A stretch of DNA of 36,861 nt from Phycisphaerales bacterium (lineage in GTDB: Bacteria > Planctomycetota > Phycisphaerae > Phycisphaerales > JAGLTS01). The DNA lies in NCBI GenBank assembly GCA_023135165.1, contig JAGLTS010000018.1, positions 1-36,861 of the forward strand, given 5' to 3'. The notes under the pieces are model-generated. The model saw only the letters and a program-made list of their open reading frames with translations. It was not told the origin of the DNA and did no database searches. A program made the position numbers and the translations under genes. Shown here piece by piece: positions 25,513 through 33,770 of the stretch; position 1 is the stretch's first letter, and each line of letters starts with the position of its first letter.

Positions 25513-25760
25513 CTCTAACCGCCCGCGACACCGGCCCAGTGTGCCCCAACGCGTGACTGCTACCGCCCATGCGCGCCCTCGCCCGCCTCCGTGGCCCATG
25601 CGTGAAGCGACATCTCGGTTCGCCCATGGCGTCGCCATCGGAACTGACCGAGCGTGCGGCGGTTCACGTGCTCGCGCCGTCGCACAAGCTTGCCCGTGGA
25701 GCGAATCCCCCGAAGATGGGGGTGGCGGCGCGTAACTGATAACCGCATCGACTTGTCCAC
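25513..25760. other. Intergenic region with small inverted repeats
   Basis: No gene is supported. Visible structure: CCCCCGAAGATGGGGG, a short hairpin near 25707, and a nested inverted repeat near 25613-25652 (CTCGGT...ACCGAG around ATGGCG-TC-GCCAT). Their function is unknown. Confidence 0.4.
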
Positions 25761-25790
25761 TTGTTATGCAATATTGACCGATGGGATAAT
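25761..25790 (+). promoter_or_regulatory. Candidate sigma-70 promoter
   Basis: TTGTTA (25761-25766) and GATAAT (25785-25790) are 18 bp apart in an AT-rich patch unlike its surroundings. The predicted start near 25797 gives a ~70-nt leader for the gene at 25868. Confidence 0.55.
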
Positions 25791-25814
25791 GCGTCATACC
25801 GTCGAGTGCGAGCC

Positions 25815-25861
25815 GTCGTGGGCGAATCCCACGACATAACCGGCGCCGGCACGATAAGGAG
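25815..25861 (+). promoter_or_regulatory. Leader hairpin and ribosome site
   Basis: GTCGTGGG and CCCACGAC form a perfect 8-bp stem with loop CGAAT (25815-25835) in the predicted leader. AAGGAG (25856-25861) is a strong Shine-Dalgarno six bases before the ATG at 25868. The hairpin may stabilise the mRNA or regulate it. Confidence 0.55.
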
Positions 25862-25867
25862 CGCACC

Positions 25868-27325
25868 ATGTCAACACGATACGCAGCACGCAAGAGCACG
25901 CATCGCGGGCCGTTCTTCGAACCGCTCGAGGCCCGTCGTCTTCTCTCGATTGAGCAGTATCCCGTTCAGGTCCACCTCGAGGCTCGCATCATCGAGGTGA
26001 ATGATACAGGTCGAGCGATGTGGGAGGATATCGACGGCGACCAGATCAAACTCAACGTGAGATGGTGGAATAAGAACGCGGGCAATACGGGTGTCATCGG
26101 TATCGACAGCGGCGACAACACCGAGTTCATCACGCTTGATAATGCCGCCAAGAGCGTCAAGATCAGCGTGAAGAAGCAAAACGGTGGAGATGGCCGATTC
26201 GAGCTGGGGCAGTTCTGGGCGCCGATGATCCGGCAGTTCAAGGCTCCGGATGTTGACTACGTCGGCGGCAGTGAGCACCCGTTCACTGGCGGCCTGCGGA
26301 TCGGGGTGGGTGACAAGATGTACGTCGGCCGGCTCTGCTTGGCCACAGAGGTGGATGTGCATGCGGGTGGCGGCAGCGGACTGAACATGCGCCTCGACTC
26401 CGCTGACACCACCGGCGCCTTCAACATCGGCGGCTTCACACGCTCGTTCCGCGTCGAGGCAGAGTTCAGGGTCGATTCGGCGAACTTCACCGGAGGCGTC
26501 GGAAAATTCGACGCGCGGGGCGGCGTGTCCGTCACCAATGGGCTTGAGATCGCCGACTCACTCAACGGCGCGTTCAGGCGGTTCGCAGTGGACAGCCTTG
26601 ACAGCGGAGAGGTCCGACTGCTCTCGTACCCACGGTTCATCAAACTCTCAGATATCGGCCCGGACGGAACGTTCTCGCTTCCGTTCGGCGCGCGCATGCT
26701 CAAGCTCGGCGAGGTTGAGGGAACCGTCAACGCCGACGCCGATACCAGAACGGTCAAAGCCGGGGATGTTTCAGGCACGCTTGATCTGTACAGCGCTAAG
26801 TCGATCACACTCGGGGATCTCAGCGGCGGGCTTCAACTGAAGCACGAGTCGCAGGATGCGAATGACTACGGCGCGAGCAAGATTGACATCAAGGGGAATA
26901 TGATTGACGGATGGTTCAACTCGCAATCGAGCGTCAAGAAATTCACCATCTCGGGCGTCGCGGATAACGCATCCATCTACTTGGCCGTCACCCCGACATT
27001 CACCCGGCTTGATCCTATCCCGCTGGATGGTCTGGATGTGTTTCGCCCTGACAGCCATGTACATCTCGACAAGCTCCAGGTGAAGGGGCGAGGTGAGGAT
27101 TACGCCATGGCCGACACGCGCATCCTCGTGCCAGAGGCGGACAACCTGATCCTCGGCAAACTCCTCGAAGGCAACGAAGTCGGTCAGGCTCGCTTCGGGA
27201 CGGTGCGGTTCCTCGCCGAGATCCCGTTCGTCAACCACGCCTTCCGAGGGAATGACGAGGCGCAAAATCTCCGGCCGGAGCTGCTCGTGTTCATCACACC
27301 TCACATCTTGGATGATGCTCCGTAA
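25868..27325 (+). CDS. Exported protein with secretin-like terminal motifs
   Basis: A 485-residue protein. LEARRLLS at 20-27 is the planctomycete N-terminal export signal. It is followed at once by QVHLEARIIEVN (34-45), which resembles the strand opening the secretin domain of GspD/PilQ (QVLIEARIVEV-like). The C-terminus, VRFLAEIPFVNHAFR then NLRPELLVFITPHIL (446-481), resembles the secretin lip and last strand (PFLGDIPFLGxLFR...ELLIFVTPRIL). Between them are ~400 residues of short beta-strands (VSGTLDLYSAKSITLGDLSGGLQL), more like a beta-helix/solenoid passenger than a secretin barrel. No secretin N-domains are present. The start is fixed by AAGGAG. It may be a surface protein that acquired secretin ends, or a very degenerate secretin. 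Its function is unknown. Confidence 0.7.
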   Translation: MSTRYAARKSTHRGPFFEPLEARRLLSIEQYPVQVHLEARIIEVNDTGRAMWEDIDGDQIKLNVRWWNKNAGNTGVIGIDSGDNTEFITLDNAAKSVKISVKKQNGGDGRFELGQFWAPMIRQFKAPDVDYVGGSEHPFTGGLRIGVGDKMYVGRLCLATEVDVHAGGGSGLNMRLDSADTTGAFNIGGFTRSFRVEAEFRVDSANFTGGVGKFDARGGVSVTNGLEIADSLNGAFRRFAVDSLDSGEVRLLSYPRFIKLSDIGPDGTFSLPFGARMLKLGEVEGTVNADADTRTVKAGDVSGTLDLYSAKSITLGDLSGGLQLKHESQDANDYGASKIDIKGNMIDGWFNSQSSVKKFTISGVADNASIYLAVTPTFTRLDPIPLDGLDVFRPDSHVHLDKLQVKGRGEDYAMADTRILVPEADNLILGKLLEGNEVGQARFGTVRFLAEIPFVNHAFRGNDEAQNLRPELLVFITPHILDDAP

Positions 27326-27409
27326 CACGAGATCATATGGAATGCCGTCGCCCCTGATACGCTTGTGAGATGCGTGGCAACACGCACACACCTGCACGAC
27401 TTACGTACT

Positions 27410-27428
27410 CCGGGTTCACAGAACCCGG
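27410..27428 (+). terminator. Perfect 8-bp hairpin after the secretin-like gene
   Basis: CCGGGTTC-ACA-GAACCCGG, 85 bp past the stop codon. There is no T-run, so it may be a repeat element rather than an intrinsic terminator. Confidence 0.35.
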
Positions 27429-27516
27429 CTCCGCCCGCCGCCGCAATGTGCGCCACCCGTTCGCCTGCGCAAAGACAAGCAACCCCCGAACCGCAACACG
27501 CACCCGCTTGCCCCAA

Positions 27517-27541
27517 GCCGCAGGAACTCGTTCCTGCGGGA
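27517..27541 (+). repeat. Dispersed hairpin repeat, copy 1
   Basis: A 25-bp element with a perfect 9-bp stem (CCGCAGGAA / TTCCTGCGG) and loop CTCG. It matches the reverse complement of 31711-31735 at 22 of 25 positions. Confidence 0.7.
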
Positions 27542-27712
27542 ACACACACTGATACACACATCCCACGCAGCACGCGCACACCTGCACGATGCGTGTTCAC
27601 TCAATGTACTTATCCCCTTGTATGCTTCCTTTTCTGGTTCCGCCCCTCATAACAACTGGATCAGTTTTCAGGGAGCAGGCCAGTGGCACGGTCGCGGCCG
27701 AAGGGAAACACA

Positions 27713-28570
27713 TCACTTGTTGGCCTCATCCATCAGCAATCGCTCGATCTCCTCCCTTTGCTCACCAGACCTTGTCCTAACTAGGTCCAAGGCACTTCTG
27801 CCCTCAGCGTCCCTGGCCTCAATATCCGCACCAAGGCTCAGCAGCCGTCTCACGACTTCACGATCGGCCATAGTTGCCGCCCACAGCAACGGTGTCATCT
27901 CCCACCGCGTCCGCGCATTCGGGTCAGCCCCACTATCCAATAGACAGATCGCTGCTTCGTTCCGATACAGACGAAGAGCCATGGTCAGTGGTGTTGCCCC
28001 CCACCAGAGCTCCTTCCGCCCTTCGTACATCACATTTGGATTCGCGCCATGTTGGAGACTGCGCCGCACACCAGCGACATCATTCGCAAGCAGAAAGGCA
28101 AACAACACCTGCGGCTCTCTGTCTCGCCCGGGATTCAGCCTCACCTCGCCCACCCGAAAGGCACCATGCGTCACAAGTCCTATGATGAGTACGATCACTG
28201 TTGGGCGCAACCGCCGTGGCGATGATGGCTCACGCCCTTTCGTCCGTCGCCGCAAACGCCTGAGCAGCAAGGCGATAAGAACGGCGGCGTGAGCTACTTG
28301 GGCACAAAGCACGGCCACTTCGGCGACAGGCCACCACCGGTAACGGAGAGCTATGTTGAAGTCAACTACAGCAGAGAGCACCAATTCGACAAGGCACAGC
28401 ACTAGGAGGCATGTAACAGCAACGCGCAGCAGCGCCGCCCTCCGCAAGAAGCGTGAATCGCTAGCGGGATCGAACACTCTCCCACATTCTGGGCAGGTTG
28501 TGCCGCTCGCGCGCACATCATAGCCGCAGTGCCGACAAGCGACGAAGGACTGTGAGGATGTGTTTCTCAT
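27713..28570 (-). CDS. Zinc ribbon-TM-ankyrin protein
   Basis: A 285-residue protein. The N-terminal zinc ribbon has C12, C15, C26 and C29 (CRHCGYDVRASGTTCPECG). Three membrane segments follow (~46-69, 80-103, 122-139), with an Arg/Lys-rich loop after the second, then about four ankyrin repeats (152-285: ATPLTMALRLYRNEAAICLLDSGADPN; MTPLLWAATMADREVVRRLLSLGADIE; GRSALDLV). The charge pattern puts the ribbon inside and the ankyrin domain outside, as predicted for the array at 17.6-25.3 kb, although the ribbon here is N-terminal. The frame extends to 28942, but MRNTSS at 28570, directly before the ribbon, is the likely start; the extra 124 residues are Arg-rich and non-descript. Confidence 0.75.
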   Translation of the reverse strand: MRNTSSQSFVACRHCGYDVRASGTTCPECGRVFDPASDSRFLRRAALLRVAVTCLLVLCLVELVLSAVVDFNIALRYRWWPVAEVAVLCAQVAHAAVLIALLLRRLRRRTKGREPSSPRRLRPTVIVLIIGLVTHGAFRVGEVRLNPGRDREPQVLFAFLLANDVAGVRRSLQHGANPNVMYEGRKELWWGATPLTMALRLYRNEAAICLLDSGADPNARTRWEMTPLLWAATMADREVVRRLLSLGADIEARDAEGRSALDLVRTRSGEQREEIERLLMDEANK

Positions 28571-28940
28571 ACGAGCGGAGAAGAAAAGGGGACAGGCTAC
28601 TTTATGACGCGCCGTTTCGGTCGGCAGACAGATCGAGAACCATCCTCGACTTGCCGATTGTACGCGCAAGCCCATCGGGCTTGGGCGAAGTCGTGGGATC
28701 ACCCGCGCCACGTGCTGGCCAAGGTGGGGACAGAACGGGCGTGCCCGCCGGCTCGTGCCGAGCCGGGTCCGCGCGACGACCAGGCGATACACATCACGGG
28801 TGTTCGACGGAACGCGGAGCGACACGCCCCGGCTGACCCGCATCGCAGGCGTGATGCGCACCATCGCCGTCATCGCACCGACTTGCCGCACTGCCTCGCC
28901 AATGCGCGCGCGACTCTGATCGAGCCTGCTTTTCCCGTTC
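28571..28940. other. Intergenic region with hairpins
   Basis: No gene is supported on either strand. It contains AAAAGGGGACAGGCTACTTT near 28584 and an 8-bp perfect hairpin CCGGCTCG-TGC-CGAGCCGG at 28748-28766. It should hold the promoter of the minus-strand ankyrin gene, which was not identified. Confidence 0.4.
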
Positions 28941-29017
28941 AAAACTGACCCAAAACGCGCTGAAACTGATCGAAAACGCGCCGAAACTCGCCGAAACAGC
29001 CCGAAACTCGCTCAAAA
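28941..29017 (+). other. Helically phased A-tracts (predicted curved DNA)
   Basis: Eight A-tracts of 3-4 bases start at 28941, 28952, 28963, 28973, 28984, 28994, 29004 and 29014, i.e. spacings of 11, 11, 10, 11, 10, 10 and 10 bp. This is close to the 10.5-bp helical repeat and predicts a bend upstream of guaA. Confidence 0.7.
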
Positions 29018-29042
29018 CTCTAGTCCGATAACACGTTTTCCG

Positions 29043-29064
29043 CGATTCCGTGCGCACGGAATCG
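29043..29064. promoter_or_regulatory. Perfect 22-bp palindrome upstream of guaA
   Basis: The half-site CGATTCCGTGC is followed by its exact reverse complement, 115 bp before the guaA start and 26 bp after the phased A-tracts. A perfect even palindrome with no loop suggests a dimeric repressor site more than an RNA hairpin. The regulator is unknown. Confidence 0.55.
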
Positions 29065-29178
29065 ACGTGAACCGCCACAACAGGGGGGGTCTGCCGATGA
29101 CACATCGCCGACGCGGCGCGCACCGAGCGGGCGGTTTGGTACGCTGACAGATTCCCCCAACCAGCACGGGAAACGACC

Positions 29179-30750
29179 ATGACCGCTACCACCCCCACGC
29201 CCCCAACGCCCGACAGCGAAGTCATCCCCATCCTCGACTTCGGCGGACAGTACACACAACTCATCGCACGACGCGTCCGCGAGGCGGGTGTCTATGCCAC
29301 GCTCGTCGCACCGACCGTTTCCATCGCGGAACTCACCGCGATGCGGCCGAAGGGCATCATCCTAAGTGGTGGGCCTGCAAGCGTTTGTGATGACGACGCG
29401 CCGCAATGCGACCCCGCTCTGTTCGATCTGGGCGTCCCCGTGCTCGGCATTTGCTACGGCCTGCACCTCGGCGCCAAGCTCCTCGGCGCGGCTGTCGAGC
29501 CGACCCAGACGCGCGAGTTCGGCAGGGCATCGCTCAAGCTCATAACTGACAACGACTTACTGGCTGGACTCCCCCGCACCACCTCCGTCTGGATGAGCCA
29601 CGGCGACCAGGTGAACTACCTCTCCAGCGATTTCGTCGCCCTCGCGCGGACGCCATCCTGCCCATACGCAGCTGTCCGACATCGCGATAAACCCTTCTAC
29701 GGCTTGCAGTTCCATCCCGAAGTGACCCACACACCCCACGGCGGGGAGATGCTCCGCAACTTCCTTTTCCGCATCTGTCACTGCACCGGCGCGTGGCGGA
29801 TGGCGGGCTTCGTCGAGCTCGCCGTCGCACGAATCCGCGAGCAAGTCGGCGACAAAAAAGTCATCTGCGGCGTGTCCGGAGGCGTCGATTCAACCGTCTG
29901 TGCTGCGCTTCTGCACCGCGCGATCGGCGAGCAGCTTGTCTGTATCTTCATTGATAACGGGCTGTTACGACAAGACGAGCGACACACCGTCGAGTCGGCG
30001 CTCCGCCATCACCTGTCCATCGGCCTGCGCGTCGTCGATGCATCCGAGGCGTTTCTGAGCGATCTGGCGGGTGTCACGATGCCGCAGGAGAAACGCAAGC
30101 TGATCGGGCATCGGTTCATCGACGTCTTCAAGGAGGCGTCAGCCGACCTGACGGATGTCGAGTTCCTCGCGCAAGGTACGCTCTATCCAGATGTTATCGA
30201 GTCCGGGCAGGGCCACGCCGGCATGAGCGCGAGCATCAAGTTGCACCACAATGTTGGCGGCCTGCCGACCGAGATGGGTTTCGACCTGGTCGAGCCGTTG
30301 CGCGATCTCTTCAAGGATGAAGTCCGTCGCCTCGGCGAAGTGCTTGGCCTGCCTGAAGATATGGTGCATCGTCACCCGTTCCCAGGCCCGGGCCTGGCGG
30401 TGCGGGTCGTCGGCGAGGTGACGCGCGATCGGCTCGATCTGCTGCGAGCATGCGATGAGATACTCCTGGAGGAGATCACCGCAGCGAATCTGTATCGTCA
30501 TTTGGCGCAAGTGTTTGCGGTGCTTCTGCCGATCCAGAGCGTCGGCGTGATGGGCGATGGGCGGACCTACGAATCGGTCGTCGCGCTGCGTGCCGTCGAG
30601 TCACAGGACTTCATGACAGCGGACTGGGCGCGGATTCCCTACGACATACTCGCGACGGTGAGCAACCGGATCATCAACGAGGTGCGAGGCGTAAACCGTG
30701 TCGTGTACGACATTTCCAGCAAGCCGCCCGCAACGATCGAGTGGGAATGA
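29179..30750 (+). CDS. guaA: GMP synthase (glutamine-hydrolysing)
   Basis: A 523-residue enzyme converting XMP, glutamine and ATP to GMP. The N-terminal class I amidotransferase domain (~14-200) has [18 protein letters not shown], nucleophile Cys92 in GICYG, and His179/Glu181 in FHPE. The ATP-pyrophosphatase domain follows with P-loop SGGVDS (233-238), then the C-terminal dimerisation domain with [18 protein letters not shown] and the closing [18 protein letters not shown]. Length is normal. The first ~13 residues ([13 protein letters not shown]) are an extra Thr/Pro-rich leader encoded by C-run repeats like those elsewhere in the window; translation could begin nearer the conserved core, but no better start is visible. 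The Shine-Dalgarno is weak. It overlaps the next gene by four bases. Confidence 0.96.
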   Translation: MTATTPTPPTPDSEVIPILDFGGQYTQLIARRVREAGVYATLVAPTVSIAELTAMRPKGIILSGGPASVCDDDAPQCDPALFDLGVPVLGICYGLHLGAKLLGAAVEPTQTREFGRASLKLITDNDLLAGLPRTTSVWMSHGDQVNYLSSDFVALARTPSCPYAAVRHRDKPFYGLQFHPEVTHTPHGGEMLRNFLFRICHCTGAWRMAGFVELAVARIREQVGDKKVICGVSGGVDSTVCAALLHRAIGEQLVCIFIDNGLLRQDERHTVESALRHHLSIGLRVVDASEAFLSDLAGVTMPQEKRKLIGHRFIDVFKEASADLTDVEFLAQGTLYPDVIESGQGHAGMSASIKLHHNVGGLPTEMGFDLVEPLRDLFKDEVRRLGEVLGLPEDMVHRHPFPGPGLAVRVVGEVTRDRLDLLRACDEILLEEITAANLYRHLAQVFAVLLPIQSVGVMGDGRTYESVVALRAVESQDFMTADWARIPYDILATVSNRIINEVRGVNRVVYDISSKPPATIEWE

Positions 30751-31637
30751 TGCCGGCCGACGTGCACGCTGACGACCCTCGCAGGCTCACGGCGAACATC
30801 CCGTGCATCCACTGTGGGCACAATCTGCGAGGCGTGCTTCTGACGGAGCGTTGCCCCGAGTGCGGTCAGGCCGTTGCTGACTCGACGCGGACGACGCTGC
30901 TTCATTTCGCAGAGTTAAAGTGGCTTCGTTCGCTCACACGTGGGCTGCGTCTGCTTTTGATCTACGGTTGCTGCCGGGCTGCGGTGGTTGGGCTGCGTGT
31001 GCTAACAGCTTGGCTCACAGTGACTTTGGGGACTGACTCATGGTTCAGTGAGTTGGACATGGCGGTCCAGCGAATGATGGCGAGTGCCGGGACGGCGGCG
31101 ATCTGGACGGCTTGGCAGGCGGTCGCGCTGTGGTTCATGGTGACGCCGTCGCCGTCGGATATCTCGTCGGAGCGTGGCCGGTTCGCGCGCCGTATCGCCT
31201 GCGGGGGCTTGGCTTTACATCTCATCTGGCCTTGGGTCGTTGACAGCCTGTCCGGCGTCATATCGCCGACGGCGCTCCTGGTGCTCGCCATCGCGGGGTC
31301 GGTGGTCAGCATGGTCGCGTTCTTCGCGCTGTTCACGTACGCGCGCAGCTTGACGTCGCGCGTGCCGAGCGCGCATCTATCGCTGTTGACGGGATTTGCG
31401 CGCTGGGTCGTGCCTGTGTACTACGTTCGCATCGCGGTGATTCAGGCGATGACGCTCTGGCAGATCGCGTTGACGCAGACCGGCAGCGGGCAGGGGCAGT
31501 TGTGGGTGGATCGTGCCTCACACCTGTCGAGCGGGCCTGCGCTGTTGGTTGCCGGTCTCGGCTGGGCGTGCGCGGTGGTGATCTACGTTCGTCTATGCCG
31601 AACGGTACGGACGGCTCGTGTCGTGCAGGGCGCGTGA
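30747..31637 (+). CDS. Zinc-ribbon multi-pass membrane protein
   Basis: A 296-residue protein of unknown function. The N-terminal zinc ribbon has C20, C23, C36 and C39 ([21 protein letters not shown]). About six hydrophobic segments follow (e.g. [77 protein letters not shown]). This matches the ribbon-plus-membrane proteins common in Phycisphaerae. The ATG at 30747 overlaps the guaA stop in ATGA, indicating coupled translation; a GTG at 30741 and an ATG at 30750 are alternatives. No catalytic motif is seen. The pairing with guaA may be only positional. Confidence 0.72.
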   Translation: MMPADVHADDPRRLTANIPCIHCGHNLRGVLLTERCPECGQAVADSTRTTLLHFAELKWLRSLTRGLRLLLIYGCCRAAVVGLRVLTAWLTVTLGTDSWFSELDMAVQRMMASAGTAAIWTAWQAVALWFMVTPSPSDISSERGRFARRIACGGLALHLIWPWVVDSLSGVISPTALLVLAIAGSVVSMVAFFALFTYARSLTSRVPSAHLSLLTGFARWVVPVYYVRIAVIQAMTLWQIALTQTGSGQGQLWVDRASHLSSGPALLVAGLGWACAVVIYVRLCRTVRTARVVQGA

Positions 31638-31710
31638 CCGGTTGGGGTGCGCTTACATCGGAATCTATGGTGGCGACGTGGGTTACGAGTGTTCCGGGGG
31701 TTCCGGGGCG

Positions 31711-31735
31711 TCCCGCAGAAACGAGTTCCCGCAGC
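31711..31735 (-). repeat. Dispersed hairpin repeat, copy 2
   Basis: 22 of 25 positions match 27517-27541 in reverse orientation. The three differences turn Watson-Crick pairs into G-U wobble pairs on the minus-strand RNA, so the 9-bp stem is kept. It lies in the 241-bp gap before the gene at 31879. Confidence 0.7.
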
Positions 31736-31878
31736 ATTCGCCGATGGGCCGAGGGACGCGCGGAACGAGCGGGAGCGGGTCGCCGAAGCGTGTTTCCGCT
31801 GAAGATCAGGTTTCGGATCAACGCGCCCCACCCGATAACCGATGCACCAGAGGACACTCTGTCTGACTGGGAGACGGG

Positions 31879-33012
31879 ATGGCGACGATCGAGTCGAAAA
31901 CACGAGTCCGCGGCAAGGCTGTGCCACTGCTCCATCGCGCGCTGCGCGTGGGAGGCAGGCGCAGCAGCGAGGCGCGCGATGCCATCGCGGTCGATGTCGT
32001 GGGTGAACGCTACGCAGCCCGCTTGGCGCACCGGCTCGACAGTTCGCTGCGACGACGGCGGTGGGGTCACGCGGCCCGGCTGGCAGACCTGGCGAGGGAC
32101 TTCTTCCCGACGGATGGGCGGCTGCTGACGCTCCGTGCCCGCTGCGCGCTGCTTGGCGGTGACGCTGTCGAGGCGCTTCGTTTGGTCGAGTTGCTTGCAG
32201 TCTCATCCTCATCGACACGACTGCTCCGTGTGGTGTGTGCTGCGCGCGCAGGCAACAAGCCCGCTGCCCATGTCGAGTTGCACGCATGGTCGCGTAGACA
32301 ATCCTGCCCGCTCGATGCGCGTCGGCTTCTTGCGGCGCTCGAATGGGAGCTCGGCAATCCCGTCCGCGCTGAAGCCGCCCTCGAACGCAACTTGGAGCAG
32401 ATCGAAGATCCCGCGTCACTCCGCATGCGGCTGGCCATGGCTGTCGCCCGTGGTGAGGATGAGGACGCCTGCCTGCTCTGTGAGCGTCTGCTCGCATGTG
32501 GTGAGGAGGCCGGCCCGAACGGTGAGATGACGGATTGGCTTGAATCGCTCGGGCTGCGCATCCAGTCCCGCCAGGCTGACCCGGAGCCGGCGAGCGTTGA
32601 GCGACTCGCGATCGAGCTGCTCAGTTCCGAGCATGTGATCCCGTCGCTTGTCGCAGCACAACTCGTGCAGCCCAAGCCGGTCATGGGGTTGCTGCTGCTC
32701 AAGGCGATCGAGCGAGCACTGCGGGATCTCGATGATCAGGCTGCAGCGGTGCTCTCGCTGGCGCAGCTCAGCTTCTCGCTTGATCGTCTGGATGAGGCTC
32801 GTCGTTGGATCGTGCGAGGCTTGCAGCTTCAGCCTCTCTCGGCGCCGCTGGCGATGCTTCTGGTTCAACTCCGCGAGGCTCGCCCAAGCCCGGCTACGTT
32901 GGATGGCGAGCCTGAACCGATCGAAGTGATCGCACGCATCGCGGATGCCCACCCCGACTGGGCTGACATCGCTCAACTCCACAACGATCTGCGAACCAAG
33001 CGTGCTGCCTAG
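31879..33012 (+). CDS. TPR-like helical-repeat protein
   Basis: A 377-residue cytoplasmic protein, Ala/Leu/Arg-rich and almost entirely helical. Its ~34-residue periodicity suggests degenerate tetratricopeptide repeats: RRWGHAARLADLARDFFPTDGRLLTLRARCALLGGDAVEALRLVELL, ALEWELGNPVRAEAALERNLEQI, and AAAVLSLAQLSFSLDRLDEARRWIVRGLQLQPLSAPLAMLLVQL, the best-formed repeat. No signal peptide, membrane segment or enzymatic motif is seen. GGAGACGGG directly before the ATG serves as ribosome site. It is followed 47 bp later by another TPR protein, so the two probably act together as a scaffold or adaptor; the specific role is unknown. Confidence 0.65.
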   Translation: MATIESKTRVRGKAVPLLHRALRVGGRRSSEARDAIAVDVVGERYAARLAHRLDSSLRRRRWGHAARLADLARDFFPTDGRLLTLRARCALLGGDAVEALRLVELLAVSSSSTRLLRVVCAARAGNKPAAHVELHAWSRRQSCPLDARRLLAALEWELGNPVRAEAALERNLEQIEDPASLRMRLAMAVARGEDEDACLLCERLLACGEEAGPNGEMTDWLESLGLRIQSRQADPEPASVERLAIELLSSEHVIPSLVAAQLVQPKPVMGLLLLKAIERALRDLDDQAAAVLSLAQLSFSLDRLDEARRWIVRGLQLQPLSAPLAMLLVQLREARPSPATLDGEPEPIEVIARIADAHPDWADIAQLHNDLRTKRAA

Positions 33013-33059
33013 CCCACTGATCCGTCCGCACCGCACCGATTCTGCGGGAGCTGCCACCA

Positions 33060-33770
33060 ATGCCCGATACCCCCAACACGCCTAGCACCCCCAACACCTT
33101 CCGCGTCTTCGATCATCTCTCGTCAGGCGATGCGCAACACTGCGTCAAACCTTCGCCAGCCCACACGCCGTGGGCGGCTGGGATCAAGGCCTTGGATGTG
33201 CGAGGCGATGCCATGGCGCTTCGGAAAGTCTGCCGCGCCGCGCTGCGCCGTGCGAACGCGGCAGGCCGGCTCGCCGCTGCGGAAGCGATGCTCGGTATCG
33301 GCGAGTGGGTGCTCGCGGCGCACCTCGGGCGGTCGCTGACCAGAACCACGCTCGCCGCTCGCGGCTGGTTGGTTGTGAGCGTGGCAGCGTGGGTAGCGGG
33401 GCGGAGCAGCCTGGCGCGACGGGCGATACGACGTGTTGACTTGGTCGATCGGGCGCACTTGGCTCACCTGTGGGTGAAAGCGGAATCCGCTGTCCTGGTC
33501 GACCGTCAGCGCTCCGCAGATGTGGCTGACCGCGACCCATCGGTCAGCCTGCTTCGGCCGCTCCTCTCCCAGGCGCTGGTCGTGCTGGATCGGGAGGTTG
33601 GCAAACACGGGCACTATGCCGATGTCCACTACCACCGCGGCATGTGCCTCGCGGAGATCGGCCTGCACGACGACGCGGCTGCCAGCTTCCGCCAGGCGAT
33701 CAACATCAACCCAGGCTACACCAGAGCGAAGGCTGCAGGTCGGTATCTGCCGCATCGTCGGTCCGCCTGA
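33060..33770 (+). CDS. TPR-repeat protein with Pro/Thr-rich leader
   Basis: A 236-residue protein. The first 14 residues (MPDTPNTPSTPNTF) are encoded by a 9-bp C-run repeat and look like a low-complexity addition. The body is helical, with ALRRANAAGRLAAAEAMLGIGEWVLAAHLGRSL and AGRSSLARRAIRRVDLVDRAHLAHLWVKAESAVL. The C-terminal segment HYHRGMCLAEIGLHDDAAASFRQAININPGYTRA is a clear tetratricopeptide repeat. GGGAG lies about ten bases before the ATG. It is likely in an operon with the preceding TPR gene. Its function is unknown; TPRs bind proteins. Confidence 0.68.
   Translation: MPDTPNTPSTPNTFRVFDHLSSGDAQHCVKPSPAHTPWAAGIKALDVRGDAMALRKVCRAALRRANAAGRLAAAEAMLGIGEWVLAAHLGRSLTRTTLAARGWLVVSVAAWVAGRSSLARRAIRRVDLVDRAHLAHLWVKAESAVLVDRQRSADVADRDPSVSLLRPLLSQALVVLDREVGKHGHYADVHYHRGMCLAEIGLHDDAAASFRQAININPGYTRAKAAGRYLPHRRSA

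Larger units (their letters stand above)
27377..27597. repeat. Repeat-rich block with direct repeats and hairpins
   Basis: A 23-bp sequence at 27377-27399 recurs at 27567-27589 with two mismatches, ending CACACCTGCACGA. Inverted TGCGTG/CACGCA words sit at both outer edges (27371, 27590). Between them are the hairpins at 27410-27428 and 27517-27541. Overlapping Cys-rich minus-strand ORFs look like translations of the repeats rather than genes. Confidence 0.6.

Noticed and set aside
27301-27600. Cys-rich minus-strand ORFs
   Set aside because: They translate the repeat block and overlap the end of the secretin-like gene; the cysteines come from GCA/TGC-rich repeats.
28571-28942. 124-residue N-terminal extension of the zinc ribbon-ankyrin protein
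   Set aside because: Arg/Ser-rich with no features. The conserved ribbon begins right after MRNTSS, as in its relatives.
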